DNA of 64,000 nucleotides from Phycisphaeraceae bacterium (lineage in GTDB: Bacteria; Planctomycetota; Phycisphaerae; Phycisphaerales; UBA1924), in contig JAHCJI010000002.1 of the NCBI GenBank assembly GCA_026126305.1, forward strand, positions 186,001 to 250,000, in the 5' to 3' direction. This document shows, one piece after another, positions 1-9,347 of the stretch. The notes below the pieces were generated by a model. That model saw nothing but the letters and a program-made list of their open reading frames with translations, was not told the origin of the DNA and made no database searches. The number at the start of each line of letters is the position of its first letter. Positions within the stretch are counted from its first letter, which is position 1. The position numbers and the translations under genes are program-made.

Positions 1-630
1 CGGCAGACCAATGGTCGCGGGCGACAAGGGCGTGCCTGGCTCGACGCCGATGGCCGGGCGCTTTCCATGACGCTGGTCGTGCCCAACGCGGGCCATGCCG
101 CCCGATTCTCGCTGGCCGCTGGCCTGGCGGTCATCGAAGCGTGTGAGGGACTCGGCGCGACGGGCCTGGGTCTGAAGTGGCCCAACGACGTGGTGGAGCA
201 CGGCGGGCGTCATCGCAAACTGGCCGGTGTACTGATCGAGGCCGTTGGTGGCCTGGCACTGGTGGGCATCGGGCTCAACGTGCTGCAAGAAGATGGAAAC
301 TGGGCCCATGGCATGGAACGTGAGGCGCTCAGTCTTGCCCAGTTATCGGTGCGAACGAGCCGGCCCGAGGTGGCCCGGGGCATTCTCCGAGCTATCCCGC
401 CCTGGCTCGATGCCACCGACGATGTGATCCGGCAGCGTTGGTCTGAGCGTGGCACGCTGCGTGGATGCCGATGCGTGTTCCGGGTCGATGGCCGATCTGT
501 GCTGGGCACGGTGGTCGGCTTGGACGAACAATGGCGATTGGTGCTTGAGACGCCCCAGGGCGTACGTATCCGAATAGACGCTGCCCATGCCCACCTCGAA
601 GAAACGGTGCCCGGCGGGAGTTTATCCTGA
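1..630 (+). CDS. birA: Biotin-[acetyl-CoA carboxylase] ligase, 5' end missing
   Basis: Joins biotin to ATP as biotinyl-AMP and transfers it to the lysine of the biotin carboxyl carrier protein of acetyl-CoA carboxylase. The reading frame is open from base 1, so the start lies outside the window. The first visible residues include the biotinyl-AMP loop GRGRQGR (about residues 5-11), followed by KWPNDV and KLAGVLIE, then a small C-terminal SH3-like domain. No N-terminal DNA-binding domain can be judged because of the truncation. The stop is 3 bases before the next ATG, so it probably shares a transcript with the copper ATPase gene. The family is secure; whether it also acts as a repressor cannot be seen. 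Confidence 0.93.
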   Translation, partial: RQTNGRGRQGRAWLDADGRALSMTLVVPNAGHAARFSLAAGLAVIEACEGLGATGLGLKWPNDVVEHGGRHRKLAGVLIEAVGGLALVGIGLNVLQEDGNWAHGMEREALSLAQLSVRTSRPEVARGILRAIPPWLDATDDVIRQRWSERGTLRGCRCVFRVDGRSVLGTVVGLDEQWRLVLETPQGVRIRIDAAHAHLEETVPGGSLS

Positions 631-633
631 TCC

Positions 634-2859
634 ATGTCCGCGAATATCCAACAGAACGAGACCGTCCGGCTGAGAATCGATGGCATGCATTGCGCGGGCT
701 GCGTTGGATCGGTCGAAAAGGCCTTGAAAAGGACGCCGGGTGTCGCCCAGGCCATGGTCAGCCTCGCGGGCGGATCGGCCCTGGTTCGAGGCAGCGGACT
801 CAACGCCCAAGAGCTTGCGTCGGTCGTGAGCCAGACCGGCTTTGATGCAACGCCCGCGTCGACCAGGAATGCCGCGGCCGATCTGGCCGATCGCCTCGGC
901 AAAGATGATGGCAAGCAGGCCAGGGCATGGCGATGGCGCGTGATGCTGGGCGTGGCGCTCTGGCTGCCCATGGAACTAGCCCACTGGTTCGGGCACGGGC
1001 TGGGCCTGCACATGACCAGCGGCGCGGGGCTGGCCGTCGCACTCGCCGTGGGCACCATCGCCCAGGTCTTCATCGGGTCGGCCTTCTATCGCTCGGCTTG
1101 GTCGGCGGCCCGGCGCAAGGCCACCAACATGGACACGCTCGTTTCGCTGGGCAGCGCTTCGGCCTATGCCCTTTCGATCGGGCACGCGGCGCTCATCTTC
1201 ACGGGCCAAGGCGAGCATCCGACGTACTTCATCGAGGCCACCGGCCTGCTCACGCTCATCTCGCTTGGCCACTGGCTCGAACGCCGGGCCAAGCGCGGCA
1301 CCACCAAGGCCCTGCGCGAGCTGGCGGCCATGCAGCCCACCGAGGCGGTGGTGCTGGCCCACGAACAAGACACCAGCGGTGCGACCGTGCCGGCGCACGA
1401 TGTACTGCCCGGAGATTTCGTGTTGGTCCGCGTGGGGGATCGCTGCCCGGTCGACGGCGAACTGCTCGGGCCGGCTTCGCTCGACGAGTCGGCTGTCACG
1501 GGCGAGTCAGTGCCCGTTGAGAAGCAAGCGGGCGATACGGTCATGGCCGGCTCGGTGGCGGTGGGCTCGCCGGCGATCGTGCGTGCTACAACCGATGGCG
1601 CGGGCGGCACGCTGGGCCGCATGGTCGCACTCGTGGCCGATGCGCTTGCCAGCAAGGCCGACGTGCAACGGCTGGCCGACAAGGTGTCTTCCATATTCGT
1701 GCCACTGGCCATCGGCATCGCGCTGGTGAGTTTTACGGTCTGGTTCTTCCTGCCCAGTGGCGGGCTGGCCAAGGCCGTCGTCACCGCCGCCACGGTCCTG
1801 GTCATCTCGTGCCCATGCGCCCTGGGCCTGGCCACGCCCCTGGCCGTTATGGTCGGCACGGGCGCGGCCGGGCGGCGGGGCATCCTCGTCCGTTCGGCTA
1901 ACGCCCTCGAGCGGGCGGCCATCGCGCGCATCGCCTTGCTCGACAAGACCGGGACCATCACCAGCGGCCTGCCCGTTGTCCATGAAGATACGCCCAACTC
2001 GCTCCTGGAAACCGCCGCCAGCCTGGCGTGCCGATCGAGCCATCCGCTCTCCAAGGCCATCGTTCGTGCTGCCGACCAGCGTGGGCTCCAATACACCCCT
2101 GCCGCCGACGCCCGCGAAGAACCCGGCAAGGGCGTCACGGGCACGGTGCATGGGCAACACGCGAATCTGATCTCCCCCGATGCCGCTCGCCGAGAGGGGT
2201 TCGAGTTCGACGATGCCCAACTCGATGATGGGCCGGCGTCTGTGGTGATCGTCGGCGGCCAGTTCCGCGGCGTGGTCCACTTCCGAGAAGAACTGCGAGC
2301 CGGCGCGGGCGAGTTCGTCGACGAACTCGCAAACCTGGGCATCGAGGCCCGCGTGCTCACCGGCGACCGCGAAGGGCCCGCCCAGCGTTTGGCCGACCGC
2401 ATCGGGCTCGACCGCTCGCGCGTGCGTGCGGGCCTCTCGCCCCAGGGCAAGGTCGACCACGTGCGCGAGGCCTCCAAGGACGGCGTCGTGCTCATGGTCG
2501 GCGACGGCATCAACGACGCGCCCGCCCTGGCAGCCGCCAACGCGGCCGGGGGAGTGGGGGTCGCCATCGACGCGGGCAGCAACATCGCCCTGGAATCGGC
2601 CAACGCCATCATCCCCGGCGACCGCCCCCTGGCCGTGGCAGACCTCGTCCGCATCGGCCGCGCCACTCGGCGGGGCATCCGCCAGAACCTCTTTCTTGCC
2701 TTTGTCTACAACGCCTCGGCCATTCCCGTCGCCGCCCTGGGCCTGCTGGGCGAGCACGGGCCGGTCGTCGCCGCCGCGGCCATGGCGATCAGCGACCTGT
2801 GCGTCGTCGGCAACGCCGTGCGCATCCGCCTGGTCATCGACAAGCAGACGGCGCGCTAG
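634..2859 (+). CDS. copA: Heavy-metal (copper-type) P1B ATPase
   Basis: Membrane ATPase that exports monovalent copper, or a similar soft metal, from the cytoplasm. The 741 residues hold one N-terminal HMA domain (GMHCAGC, Cys20 and Cys23), the actuator TGES motif, the metal-channel CPC motif (Cys393 and Cys395), the phosphorylation site DKTGT (Asp437), and the hinge GDGINDAPAL. The seventh membrane segment has the copper-type YN. The eighth reads MAISDLCVV where classical CopA proteins have MxxSS, so the exact metal preference is less certain. It follows birA by 3 bases and abuts the end of rpoN, which runs the other way, with no bases between the two stop codons. Confidence 0.93.
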   Translation: MSANIQQNETVRLRIDGMHCAGCVGSVEKALKRTPGVAQAMVSLAGGSALVRGSGLNAQELASVVSQTGFDATPASTRNAAADLADRLGKDDGKQARAWRWRVMLGVALWLPMELAHWFGHGLGLHMTSGAGLAVALAVGTIAQVFIGSAFYRSAWSAARRKATNMDTLVSLGSASAYALSIGHAALIFTGQGEHPTYFIEATGLLTLISLGHWLERRAKRGTTKALRELAAMQPTEAVVLAHEQDTSGATVPAHDVLPGDFVLVRVGDRCPVDGELLGPASLDESAVTGESVPVEKQAGDTVMAGSVAVGSPAIVRATTDGAGGTLGRMVALVADALASKADVQRLADKVSSIFVPLAIGIALVSFTVWFFLPSGGLAKAVVTAATVLVISCPCALGLATPLAVMVGTGAAGRRGILVRSANALERAAIARIALLDKTGTITSGLPVVHEDTPNSLLETAASLACRSSHPLSKAIVRAADQRGLQYTPAADAREEPGKGVTGTVHGQHANLISPDAARREGFEFDDAQLDDGPASVVIVGGQFRGVVHFREELRAGAGEFVDELANLGIEARVLTGDREGPAQRLADRIGLDRSRVRAGLSPQGKVDHVREASKDGVVLMVGDGINDAPALAAANAAGGVGVAIDAGSNIALESANAIIPGDRPLAVADLVRIGRATRRGIRQNLFLAFVYNASAIPVAALGLLGEHGPVVAAAAMAISDLCVVGNAVRIRLVIDKQTAR

Positions 2860-4413
2860 TCAGAATGTCTTGCGCATCCGGGCCGCGGGGATCCCAAGTT
2901 GATCACGGTACTTGGCGACGGTCCGGCGGGCGATCTCGACGCCGCGCTTCTTCAGTTCGCGGACGATGGCCTCGTCGCTCAGGGGCTTGGCCTTGTTTTC
3001 TTTGTCCACCACGTCCTGCATGGCGGCCTTGATGGCCTCCCAGCTCACGTCGTCGCCCGCGTCGTTCTGCGTGCCACCGGTGAAGAAACGCCTCAGCGGC
3101 ACTACGCCCCGGGGTGTTTGGAGGTACTTGTCCGACACGGCCCGCGAGACGGTGGCCACGTGGATGCCAAGCTGCTCGGCCACCTGCGTCATGGGCAGCG
3201 GCCGCAGGCTCTCGGGCCCGAAATCGAAGAAGTCCCGCTGTGCGTCGAGCACGGCGTGGATGACGCGCAGCAGCGTGTCGCGCCGCTGCCCGATGGCGTC
3301 CACCAGCCATTGCGCGTTGCTCAGGTTCTTGCGAACGAACTCTTTGCCCTGCTTGTCGAGCTCGCGCGTGCGGACCATGTCCGCGTAATCGCGATTGATG
3401 CGCAGGTTCATCAGGCTCCGGTCGTTCAGGTAGGCCACGTACCGGTCGTTGTCCTCGTCATACTCGACGATCGCGTCGGGGATGATCGGCTCGCTGCGGT
3501 CGGGTGCAAGCCGCTTGCCAGGGGCCAGGCTTAACCGCCGCAGCAACTGGACACCGGTCTTGATTTCCTCCAGCGTCAGCGTCGTCCGCTCGGCGATCTT
3601 GGGCAGCCGGTTGTTCATCAGGTCGTCGAGGTGGTCTGCTACCAGCCATCGAGCCGCCTCGATGGCGTCGTCCGTCGCGGTGTCCTCGTTGAAGTCCGGG
3701 TCGTTCTGGATGGCGTCCAGTTGCAGCAGCAGGCACTCGCGGGCGTCTCGCGCCCCAACCCCAGTGGGTTCGAGCACCAGTTGGACCTCCTCGAGCACCC
3801 AGGGCAGTTGTTCCAGGATCTTCTCGCGACCGCCGACCAACTCCGCCAGCGGCTGGGGTGCCTGATCGGCGATCTGGTCGAAGGGTGTCCGTATGTAGCC
3901 GTCTTCGTCAATGTAAGAGATCAGGTGGGCCCCGATGGCGCGAAGGTCCGCGTCCATCTCCGTCAGCGACCACTGCTCGCGCAATTGCTCGCTCACCGAT
4001 GCCTGCCGGGCCGGCGCGGCGGCCATGGCGTCCATCTTGCCGTCTCGATCGCCCGCCGCGTTGCGATTCGATCCCGGCTCAAGGTTCGCCCGGTTGGGTC
4101 CGTCGAAGGCGTTGTCCGCGGCGTCGGGTTGGTCGGTCTGGAAGCTGTCGAGCCTCGCGAAGTCGTCCCGGGCGTTGCCGCTGTCGGTGATGGTCAGTTC
4201 GCGGTCGGGTCGGTCGGTGCCCTCGGTGGTTTTGGCCGCCTTGTCGGCGTGGGGCTCGATGATCTCGAGGGCCATGTTGCTCTCGAGTTCTTCCTCGATC
4301 CGTTGTTCGAGATCGGCCAGGGGCATCTGGAGGATCTCCATCGATTGGATGACCCGGGGCGACAGCTTCATCTGTTGCCCGAGACGCATGTGCTGGCTGG
4401 TGTCGAATCTCAC
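2860..4413 (-). CDS. rpoN: RNA polymerase sigma-54 factor
   Basis: Alternative sigma factor that recognises -24/-12 promoters and needs an AAA+ activator. The 517-residue protein starts with the family's N-terminal region (LGQQMKLSPRVIQSMEILQM), which contacts core enzyme and activator. An acidic linker follows, then the core-binding and helix-turn-helix regions, and finally the diagnostic RpoN box ARRTVAKYRD near the C-terminus. Length is normal. The hpf and EIIA genes that often accompany rpoN lie about 31 kb away in this window rather than next to it. The ATG at 4413 gives the standard MRFDTSQHMRLGQQM start. Confidence 0.96.
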   Translation of the reverse strand: MRFDTSQHMRLGQQMKLSPRVIQSMEILQMPLADLEQRIEEELESNMALEIIEPHADKAAKTTEGTDRPDRELTITDSGNARDDFARLDSFQTDQPDAADNAFDGPNRANLEPGSNRNAAGDRDGKMDAMAAAPARQASVSEQLREQWSLTEMDADLRAIGAHLISYIDEDGYIRTPFDQIADQAPQPLAELVGGREKILEQLPWVLEEVQLVLEPTGVGARDARECLLLQLDAIQNDPDFNEDTATDDAIEAARWLVADHLDDLMNNRLPKIAERTTLTLEEIKTGVQLLRRLSLAPGKRLAPDRSEPIIPDAIVEYDEDNDRYVAYLNDRSLMNLRINRDYADMVRTRELDKQGKEFVRKNLSNAQWLVDAIGQRRDTLLRVIHAVLDAQRDFFDFGPESLRPLPMTQVAEQLGIHVATVSRAVSDKYLQTPRGVVPLRRFFTGGTQNDAGDDVSWEAIKAAMQDVVDKENKAKPLSDEAIVRELKKRGVEIARRTVAKYRDQLGIPAARMRKTF

Positions 4414-4434
4414 GCCGCGAGTCTAGCGCGGCCG

Positions 4435-4452
4435 GGGCCCATCGATGGGTCC
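4435..4452. other. Inverted repeat between arsM and rpoN
   Basis: CCCA-TCGA-TGGG core extended by three flanking pairs (one G-U when transcribed). It sits just after the arsM stop and 22 bases before the rpoN start, both on the minus strand. It could act as a terminator for the arsenic operon, but no T-tract follows, so this is only a possibility. Confidence 0.25.
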
Positions 4453-4456
4453 GGGG

Positions 4457-5335
4457 TCAGGGCTTGCGGGCCGCGATGTCCAGGCTGGTGATGTAGTCTC
4501 CGATCTGTGTGCCCTCGGGCAGGGCTTCGATGATCTTCAGGTACAGGGGATCCTGCCAGGTGCTCATGGCCTGGACATACTGGGGCTTGGCGGTCAGGGT
4601 GATGTCCACAAGCCCCGCAAAGGCCATCTCGCCGCGGATAGTCTCCACGAGTTGTGCCCCCGCCACGCAACCGATCAGCGCTTCCACGTCGGCGACCACC
4701 GACTCGGGCAATGGGCGGAGCAAGGCCAGGTCGCTGATCGCCACGCGTCCGCCGCGCTTGAGGACACGAACCACTTCGCGCCACACGCGGGCCTTGTCGG
4801 GCGAGAGATTGATCACGCAGTTGCTCAGCACCACGTCGACGCTGGCATCGGCCACGGGCAGGTTCTCGATCTCTCCGAGGCGGAACTCGACGTTGTCCAG
4901 GCCGCTCTGGGCTTGGTAACTGGCAATGTTTCGCCGGGCCTTGGAGAGCATGTCCGGGGTCATGTCCACGCCGATGACTCGACCCGTTGTGCCCACGCGC
5001 GGGCCGGCCATGAAGCAATCCATGCCCCCGCCGCTGCCAAGATCGAGGACCACCTCGCCCGCACGCAGCGCCGCGATGGCCGTCGGGTTGCCGCACGAGA
5101 GCCCCATGTTCGCGCCTTCGGGCAAGGCCGTCAGATCCTGAGCGCCATAGCCCACGGCCTGGGCCACCTGCTCGGCGGTGATGGTGGTGGGGCCGCAGCA
5201 ACCGCCGCCACCACAGCACGAACCGCCGGCCTCGGAGGTGGCTTGCACGCCCGACCACTGCCCGTCTCGGGCGATCTTTGAGTAGCCTTCGAGGACCTTT
5301 TCACGCAGGATGTCGATGTTGGGGACTTGGGCCAT
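4457..5335 (-). CDS. arsM: Arsenite S-adenosylmethionine methyltransferase
   Basis: Methylates As(III) using SAM, giving volatile or more easily exported methylated arsenicals. The 292-residue protein has a Rossmann methyltransferase core (LDLGSGGGMDCF SAM loop) and the family cysteines in SNCVINLSPDK and LIGCVAGA. Near residues 38-46 is a cysteine/glycine-rich stretch (CCGGGGCC) typical of bacterial ArsM. The ATG at 5335 is preceded by AAGGAG at good spacing; the frame stays open further upstream only as an antisense shadow of acr3. It is the last gene of the arsR-arsC-acr3-arsM operon. Confidence 0.94.
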   Translation of the reverse strand: MAQVPNIDILREKVLEGYSKIARDGQWSGVQATSEAGGSCCGGGGCCGPTTITAEQVAQAVGYGAQDLTALPEGANMGLSCGNPTAIAALRAGEVVLDLGSGGGMDCFMAGPRVGTTGRVIGVDMTPDMLSKARRNIASYQAQSGLDNVEFRLGEIENLPVADASVDVVLSNCVINLSPDKARVWREVVRVLKRGGRVAISDLALLRPLPESVVADVEALIGCVAGAQLVETIRGEMAFAGLVDITLTAKPQYVQAMSTWQDPLYLKIIEALPEGTQIGDYITSLDIAARKP

Positions 5336-5349
5336 GGACTGACTCCTTT

Positions 5350-6432
5350 TTAAGTGATTTCGCTCTTGTGCGATCCGCTGGAATACAGCCGGCGACCCAG
5401 CCACAGCGACACGCTCACGAGACCGATGAGTACCGGCACCTCGACCAACGGGCCCACGACCGTCGCGAAGGCAACGCCCGAGCCCAGGCCGAACACGGCG
5501 ATGGCCACCGCGATGGCCAGCTCGAAGTTGTTCCCGCTGGCAGTGAAGGCCAGCGTGGCGGCCCGTGGATAATCGGCCCCCACGCGCTTGGCCATGAAGA
5601 AACTCACAAGGAACATGGCCACGAAGTAGATGGCCAGCGGGATCGCGATCCGCAGGATGTCCAGGGGCGATCCGACGATGCGCTCCCCTTGCAACGAGAA
5701 CATCAGCACGATCGTCGCCAGCAGCGCGACCAGCGTCACGGGCGCGATGCGGGGGATGAACACGCCCGAGTACCAGGCCTCGCCCATCCTGGCCCGCAGC
5801 AGCAGCCGGGTGAACATCCCCGCGAAGAAGGGGATGCCCAGGTAGACCAGCACGCTCTGGAACACCTCGCCCATCGAGATATCCACCACCGAGCCCTCGA
5901 GCCCCAGCACCGGCGGCAGGTACGTAATGAACACCCACGCGTACACCCCGAAGAACAGCACCTGGAAGATACTGTTGAAGGCCACCAGCCCCGCGGCGTA
6001 ATCGCTGCTGCCCCGGGCCAGGTCGTTCCACACCAGCACCATGGCGATGCACCGCGCCAGGCCCACCAGGATCAGCCCGGTCATGTACTCGGGCTGGTCT
6101 CGCAAGAAGACCACCGCCAGCGCGAACATCAGCACCGGGCCGACGACCCAGTTCTGCACCAGCGACAGCGCGAGGATCTTCCAATCCTTGAACACCTCGG
6201 GCAACTTCTCGTACCGCACCTTTGCCAGCGGCGGGTACATCATCAGGATCAGCCCGATCGCGATGGGGATGTTCGTCGTGCCCACGCTCAACGCATCCAG
6301 CGCCTCGGGCACGCCGTCGGCGAATCGCCCGATGAGCACGCCCAACCCCATCGCAAGGAAGATCCAAAGAGTCAGGTACCGGTCGAGAACGCCCAGCCGC
6401 TTTCGCGTGCTCGCGCAGGGAGCATCCGTCAT
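5350..6432 (-). CDS. acr3: Arsenite efflux transporter, ACR3 family
   Basis: Membrane carrier that extrudes arsenite formed by ArsC. The 360 residues form about ten hydrophobic segments of the bile acid/sodium symporter fold, starting [20 protein letters not shown], with conserved ACR3 segments such as [18 protein letters not shown] and [15 protein letters not shown]. Its start overlaps the arsC stop by 4 bases (ATGA), which implies translational coupling. The ribosome binding site of arsM lies just after its stop codon. Confidence 0.94.
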   Translation of the reverse strand: MTDAPCASTRKRLGVLDRYLTLWIFLAMGLGVLIGRFADGVPEALDALSVGTTNIPIAIGLILMMYPPLAKVRYEKLPEVFKDWKILALSLVQNWVVGPVLMFALAVVFLRDQPEYMTGLILVGLARCIAMVLVWNDLARGSSDYAAGLVAFNSIFQVLFFGVYAWVFITYLPPVLGLEGSVVDISMGEVFQSVLVYLGIPFFAGMFTRLLLRARMGEAWYSGVFIPRIAPVTLVALLATIVLMFSLQGERIVGSPLDILRIAIPLAIYFVAMFLVSFFMAKRVGADYPRAATLAFTASGNNFELAIAVAIAVFGLGSGVAFATVVGPLVEVPVLIGLVSVSLWLGRRLYSSGSHKSEIT

Positions 6433-6884
6433 GGGTGCCCAGCCTTGGCCGGAAAGAACCCGGGCATGGACATAACGAAATCGCGGATCTCGTCGCGGAC
6501 CCGGCGGTAGTGGTGCATGGCCTCCTCATCGTCCTTGGCCCCGGCGGCAAGCCTGGGCGGGTCGTCGAAGCCGTGGTGGATCAGCCTGGCCGAACCCGTG
6601 AACACCGGACAGTGCTCGTGCGCATGGCCACACACCGTGATAACCAAGTCTAAGGTATCCGGGTCGCAGTGTGCGATCGACTTGCTGTGGTACGCCGAGA
6701 TATCGATCCCAACCTCGGCCATCGCGCGCACCGCGAGCGGGTTCAGGCCCTGCGGATCGGTCCCGGCGCTGCAAGACTCGAACACGTCATCGTGCAGGTG
6801 CCGGGCCCAGCCCTCGGCCATCTGGCTCCGGCACGAGTTACCCGTGCAGAGGAACATCACGCGGGGCATCGACGGCGTGGGCAT
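6429..6884 (-). CDS. arsC: Arsenate reductase, thioredoxin-coupled type
   Basis: Reduces arsenate to arsenite. The 151-residue protein has the low-molecular-weight phosphatase-like loop CTGNSCRS (nucleophilic Cys near residue 13) and the downstream Cys pair in [10 protein letters not shown], six residues apart. That arrangement matches the thioredoxin-dependent pI258-type enzyme rather than the glutaredoxin type. It begins 1 base after the arsR stop and overlaps acr3 by 4 bases. Confidence 0.94.
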   Translation of the reverse strand: MPTPSMPRVMFLCTGNSCRSQMAEGWARHLHDDVFESCSAGTDPQGLNPLAVRAMAEVGIDISAYHSKSIAHCDPDTLDLVITVCGHAHEHCPVFTGSARLIHHGFDDPPRLAAGAKDDEEAMHHYRRVRDEIRDFVMSMPGFFPAKAGHP

Positions 6885-6885
6885 C

Positions 6886-7269
6886 TCAGCAGCACCCCTT
6901 CTCGCAACACCCCGACTCGGGAGCTAACGTCCGGAACTCGCTCGAGAGCTCCAGAAACCGATCGGCCAGCGCGTCACAGCGGGCCGTGTACCAAACCGTG
7001 CGGCCGTCCTTGCGGGCCTCCAGCACGCCCGCCCGTGCGAGCAGGCCCAGGTGCCGTGCCACGACCGAGAAGTCCACCTCGCAGCACTCGGCCACCTCGC
7101 TCACCGAGCACGCCCGCCGGCACTTGAGCAGGCAGCGCAGCAGCAGCAGGCGAGTGGGGTCGCTCAGGGCCTTGAACAGTTCGGGATCCAGCAGGCGATC
7201 GACCGGCGACTTGCGGCGGGCGGCCTGGCGTGGCGTGGCGGGCTCTGGTTTATGGGATACTGACGCCAT
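6886..7269 (-). CDS. arsR: ArsR-family metalloregulatory repressor
   Basis: Winged-helix repressor expected to release the operon promoter when As(III) binds cysteines. The 127 residues include LFKALSDPTRLLLLRCL and the recognition helix region VDFSVVARHLGLLARAGVL, followed by the wing RKDGRTVWYT. The classical ELCVCDL metal site is absent. Instead cysteines occur at RCLLKCRRAC, AECCEV and a C-terminal GCCEKGCC, so the inducer site is probably arranged differently. The ATG at 7269 sits only about 6 bases after the promoter -10 hexamer, so the message is probably leaderless. It is the first gene of the arsenic operon. Confidence 0.92.
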   Translation of the reverse strand: MASVSHKPEPATPRQAARRKSPVDRLLDPELFKALSDPTRLLLLRCLLKCRRACSVSEVAECCEVDFSVVARHLGLLARAGVLEARKDGRTVWYTARCDALADRFLELSSEFRTLAPESGCCEKGCC

Positions 7270-7275
7270 GATGCC

Positions 7276-7304
7276 AGTATATCAACAGCATTGCAGACGG
7301 TCAA
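7276..7304 (-). promoter_or_regulatory. sigma-70 type promoter of the ars operon
   Basis: On the minus strand, TTGACC (7304-7299) and TATACT (7281-7276) are separated by exactly 17 bases, a near-consensus housekeeping promoter. The -10 element ends 6 bases before the arsR ATG. A TGAT-N8-ATCA inverted repeat overlapping the -10 element is a candidate ArsR operator. Spacing and position are direct observations; the operator is a guess. Confidence 0.7.
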
Positions 7305-7319
7305 GCACGCCGCCGTCGA

Positions 7320-9311
7320 TCAGTGGTTGCCGTCGGTTACCCGGAGCACTTCCTGGACGGTCGAGAGCCCCTGCTTGACCTTGTTCATGCCGTCCATCCG
7401 CAGCGTGATCATGCCGCGTTCCATGCACATGCGCCGGAACTCGCTGACGTTGGGATTGCCCGCGATCACGTCCCGCAAACGGTCGTCCACCGCCAACAGT
7501 TCGTAGATGCCCACGCGCCCGGAGTAGCCCGTGCCGCGGCACTTCTCGCAGCCCTTGGCCGTCCAGACCTTTCTCGAGCCAAGACCCTGCATTTCCAGGA
7601 ACTCGGCCATCTCTTCGCTGGGTGTTTCCTCGGTCTTGCAGTGCTTGCACAGGCGACGGAGCAGGCGTTGCGCCAGCACGCCGTTGACGGCGGCCCCGAC
7701 CAGGAACGGCTCCAGTCCGATGTTAACCAGCCGGGTGATGCTCGATGGAGCGTCGTTGGTGTGCAAGGTGCTGAGCACCAGGTGGCCCGTCAGCGCGGCC
7801 TGCACCGCCGTCAGGGCCGTCTCCATGTCACGGATTTCGCCCAGCATGATCACGTCGGGATCCTGGCGCAAAAGCGCCTTGAGCGCTTTGGCGAAAGTCA
7901 TCCCGATCTTCTCGTGTGTCTGTGTCTGGGTAATGCCCTCAAGGTGGTACTCCACCGGGTCTTCAACGGTGGAAATGTTCATCTTGTTCTTGTCCAGCGT
8001 GCGCAGCGACGCGTACAGCGTGGTGGTCTTACCCGAACCGGTCGGGCCGGTCACCAGCGTGATACCGTGCGGCGCCGTTACCAGGCTCCGCCAGACCTGG
8101 AGCGTATCTTCGGCAAAGCCCAGGTCCTCGAGCTGCACGTTGATGCTCTTGGTGTCGAGGATACGCATGACGGTCTTTTCGCCATACGTGTTGGGCAGTG
8201 TCGACATGCGCAGGTCGAGCTTGCGGCCCGCCACCACGCAGCGGATGCGCCCGTCCTGGGGGATGCGCCGCTCGGAGATGTCCAGATTGGCCATGATCTT
8301 CAAACGGCTGGTGATGGCCGCCGACATCGCCGCCGGCGGGTTCATCGCCTCGAAGAGCACGCCATCGATGCGAAAGCGGACCTTCAGCTTCTTGTCGGCC
8401 GGCTCGATGTGGATGTCGCTGGCACCTTCCTTAATCGCCTGCTGGATGATGTAGTTGACATAGCGGATGACCGGGCTCTCGCCGGCCTTCTGCTCCAGGT
8501 CGACCTCCTGGCTCTCGCTCTTTTCGACCTGGACGTCCTGCTCGTCAACCTGATCGAGGATCTCGTTCAGGTCCACGTCCTGGGGTTCGGCCTGCTGCTC
8601 TCCCAGGCCGGCAACCTCGAGCGCTCCGCGGATGTCAAAGCCGGTTACCACGACGACTTTCACGCCGACGACGCCGAGGCGTTCACGCAACTCATCGAAC
8701 AGGAACACGTCGTCTGGACGCACCACGCCCATGACCGCGCGCTGCCCTTCCATGCGCAGGGGCATGACCAGGTGCCCGCGGCAATAGTCGCCGCCAAGGC
8801 GCTGGAGCATCTGCCCGTCGAATCCGCCTTCCAGCCCGGCGTGCAGGTCGATCCGCTCGAAAGTCAGGCCGGCGTTCTGGGCCACGACCCGCTGCACGCT
8901 CTCCTCATCCGCGCCGCGCTCGAGCAACACCTCGACGAGCCGGCGTCCGGGCGTCTGCTTCACGATCGCCTGCGCCTGGGCCATGTCCTCGGCCGAGACC
9001 GCGCCCGCACTCACCAGTTCCTGTGCCAACTCGCTGGTGTCGTACTCATCGCCGCTGGTTCCCCCCTCAGGCGAGAACACGTCACTGATGGCCTTGCCCA
9101 CCCGGGCATCGGGCGCCGTCCGTGGGCGCTGCTTCACGGCGGGGTCGTCCAGGGATGCCTGGCGACCAACATCGCCCTGGTGCGCGGGCATCGAGGGCAA
9201 CGGGCTGAAGGCGGCCTCGGACTGATCGATCCGGTGCTTGCCGCCCTTGCGTTGCGGCTTGCCCGAGTCGGACAGCTCACTCAGGATGTCGTCAATGTTG
9301 TATTTGCTCAT
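7320..9311 (-). CDS. Type II secretion / type IV pilus assembly ATPase
   Basis: Hexameric cytoplasmic ATPase of the GspE/PilB family that powers pseudopilus or pilus extension. A variable, charged N-terminus (about 100 residues) is followed by MshEN-like repeats. The ATPase core carries SDIHIEP, Walker A GPTGSGKTTT, the Asp box (EDPVEYHLEG), Walker B (DPDVIMLGEIRD) and His box, plus a zinc-binding CKHC...CEKC pair. This zinc site separates assembly ATPases from PilT retraction ATPases. It is the last gene of the pilM-N-O-P-like block. The start is taken as MSKYN; an in-frame ATG at 9323 adds four residues. Confidence 0.92.
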   Translation of the reverse strand: MSKYNIDDILSELSDSGKPQRKGGKHRIDQSEAAFSPLPSMPAHQGDVGRQASLDDPAVKQRPRTAPDARVGKAISDVFSPEGGTSGDEYDTSELAQELVSAGAVSAEDMAQAQAIVKQTPGRRLVEVLLERGADEESVQRVVAQNAGLTFERIDLHAGLEGGFDGQMLQRLGGDYCRGHLVMPLRMEGQRAVMGVVRPDDVFLFDELRERLGVVGVKVVVVTGFDIRGALEVAGLGEQQAEPQDVDLNEILDQVDEQDVQVEKSESQEVDLEQKAGESPVIRYVNYIIQQAIKEGASDIHIEPADKKLKVRFRIDGVLFEAMNPPAAMSAAITSRLKIMANLDISERRIPQDGRIRCVVAGRKLDLRMSTLPNTYGEKTVMRILDTKSINVQLEDLGFAEDTLQVWRSLVTAPHGITLVTGPTGSGKTTTLYASLRTLDKNKMNISTVEDPVEYHLEGITQTQTHEKIGMTFAKALKALLRQDPDVIMLGEIRDMETALTAVQAALTGHLVLSTLHTNDAPSSITRLVNIGLEPFLVGAAVNGVLAQRLLRRLCKHCKTEETPSEEMAEFLEMQGLGSRKVWTAKGCEKCRGTGYSGRVGIYELLAVDDRLRDVIAGNPNVSEFRRMCMERGMITLRMDGMNKVKQGLSTVQEVLRVTDGNH

Positions 9312-9347
9312 CGCCCCAGGCATCCCATGGCTGCGCCCGCACGAGGT

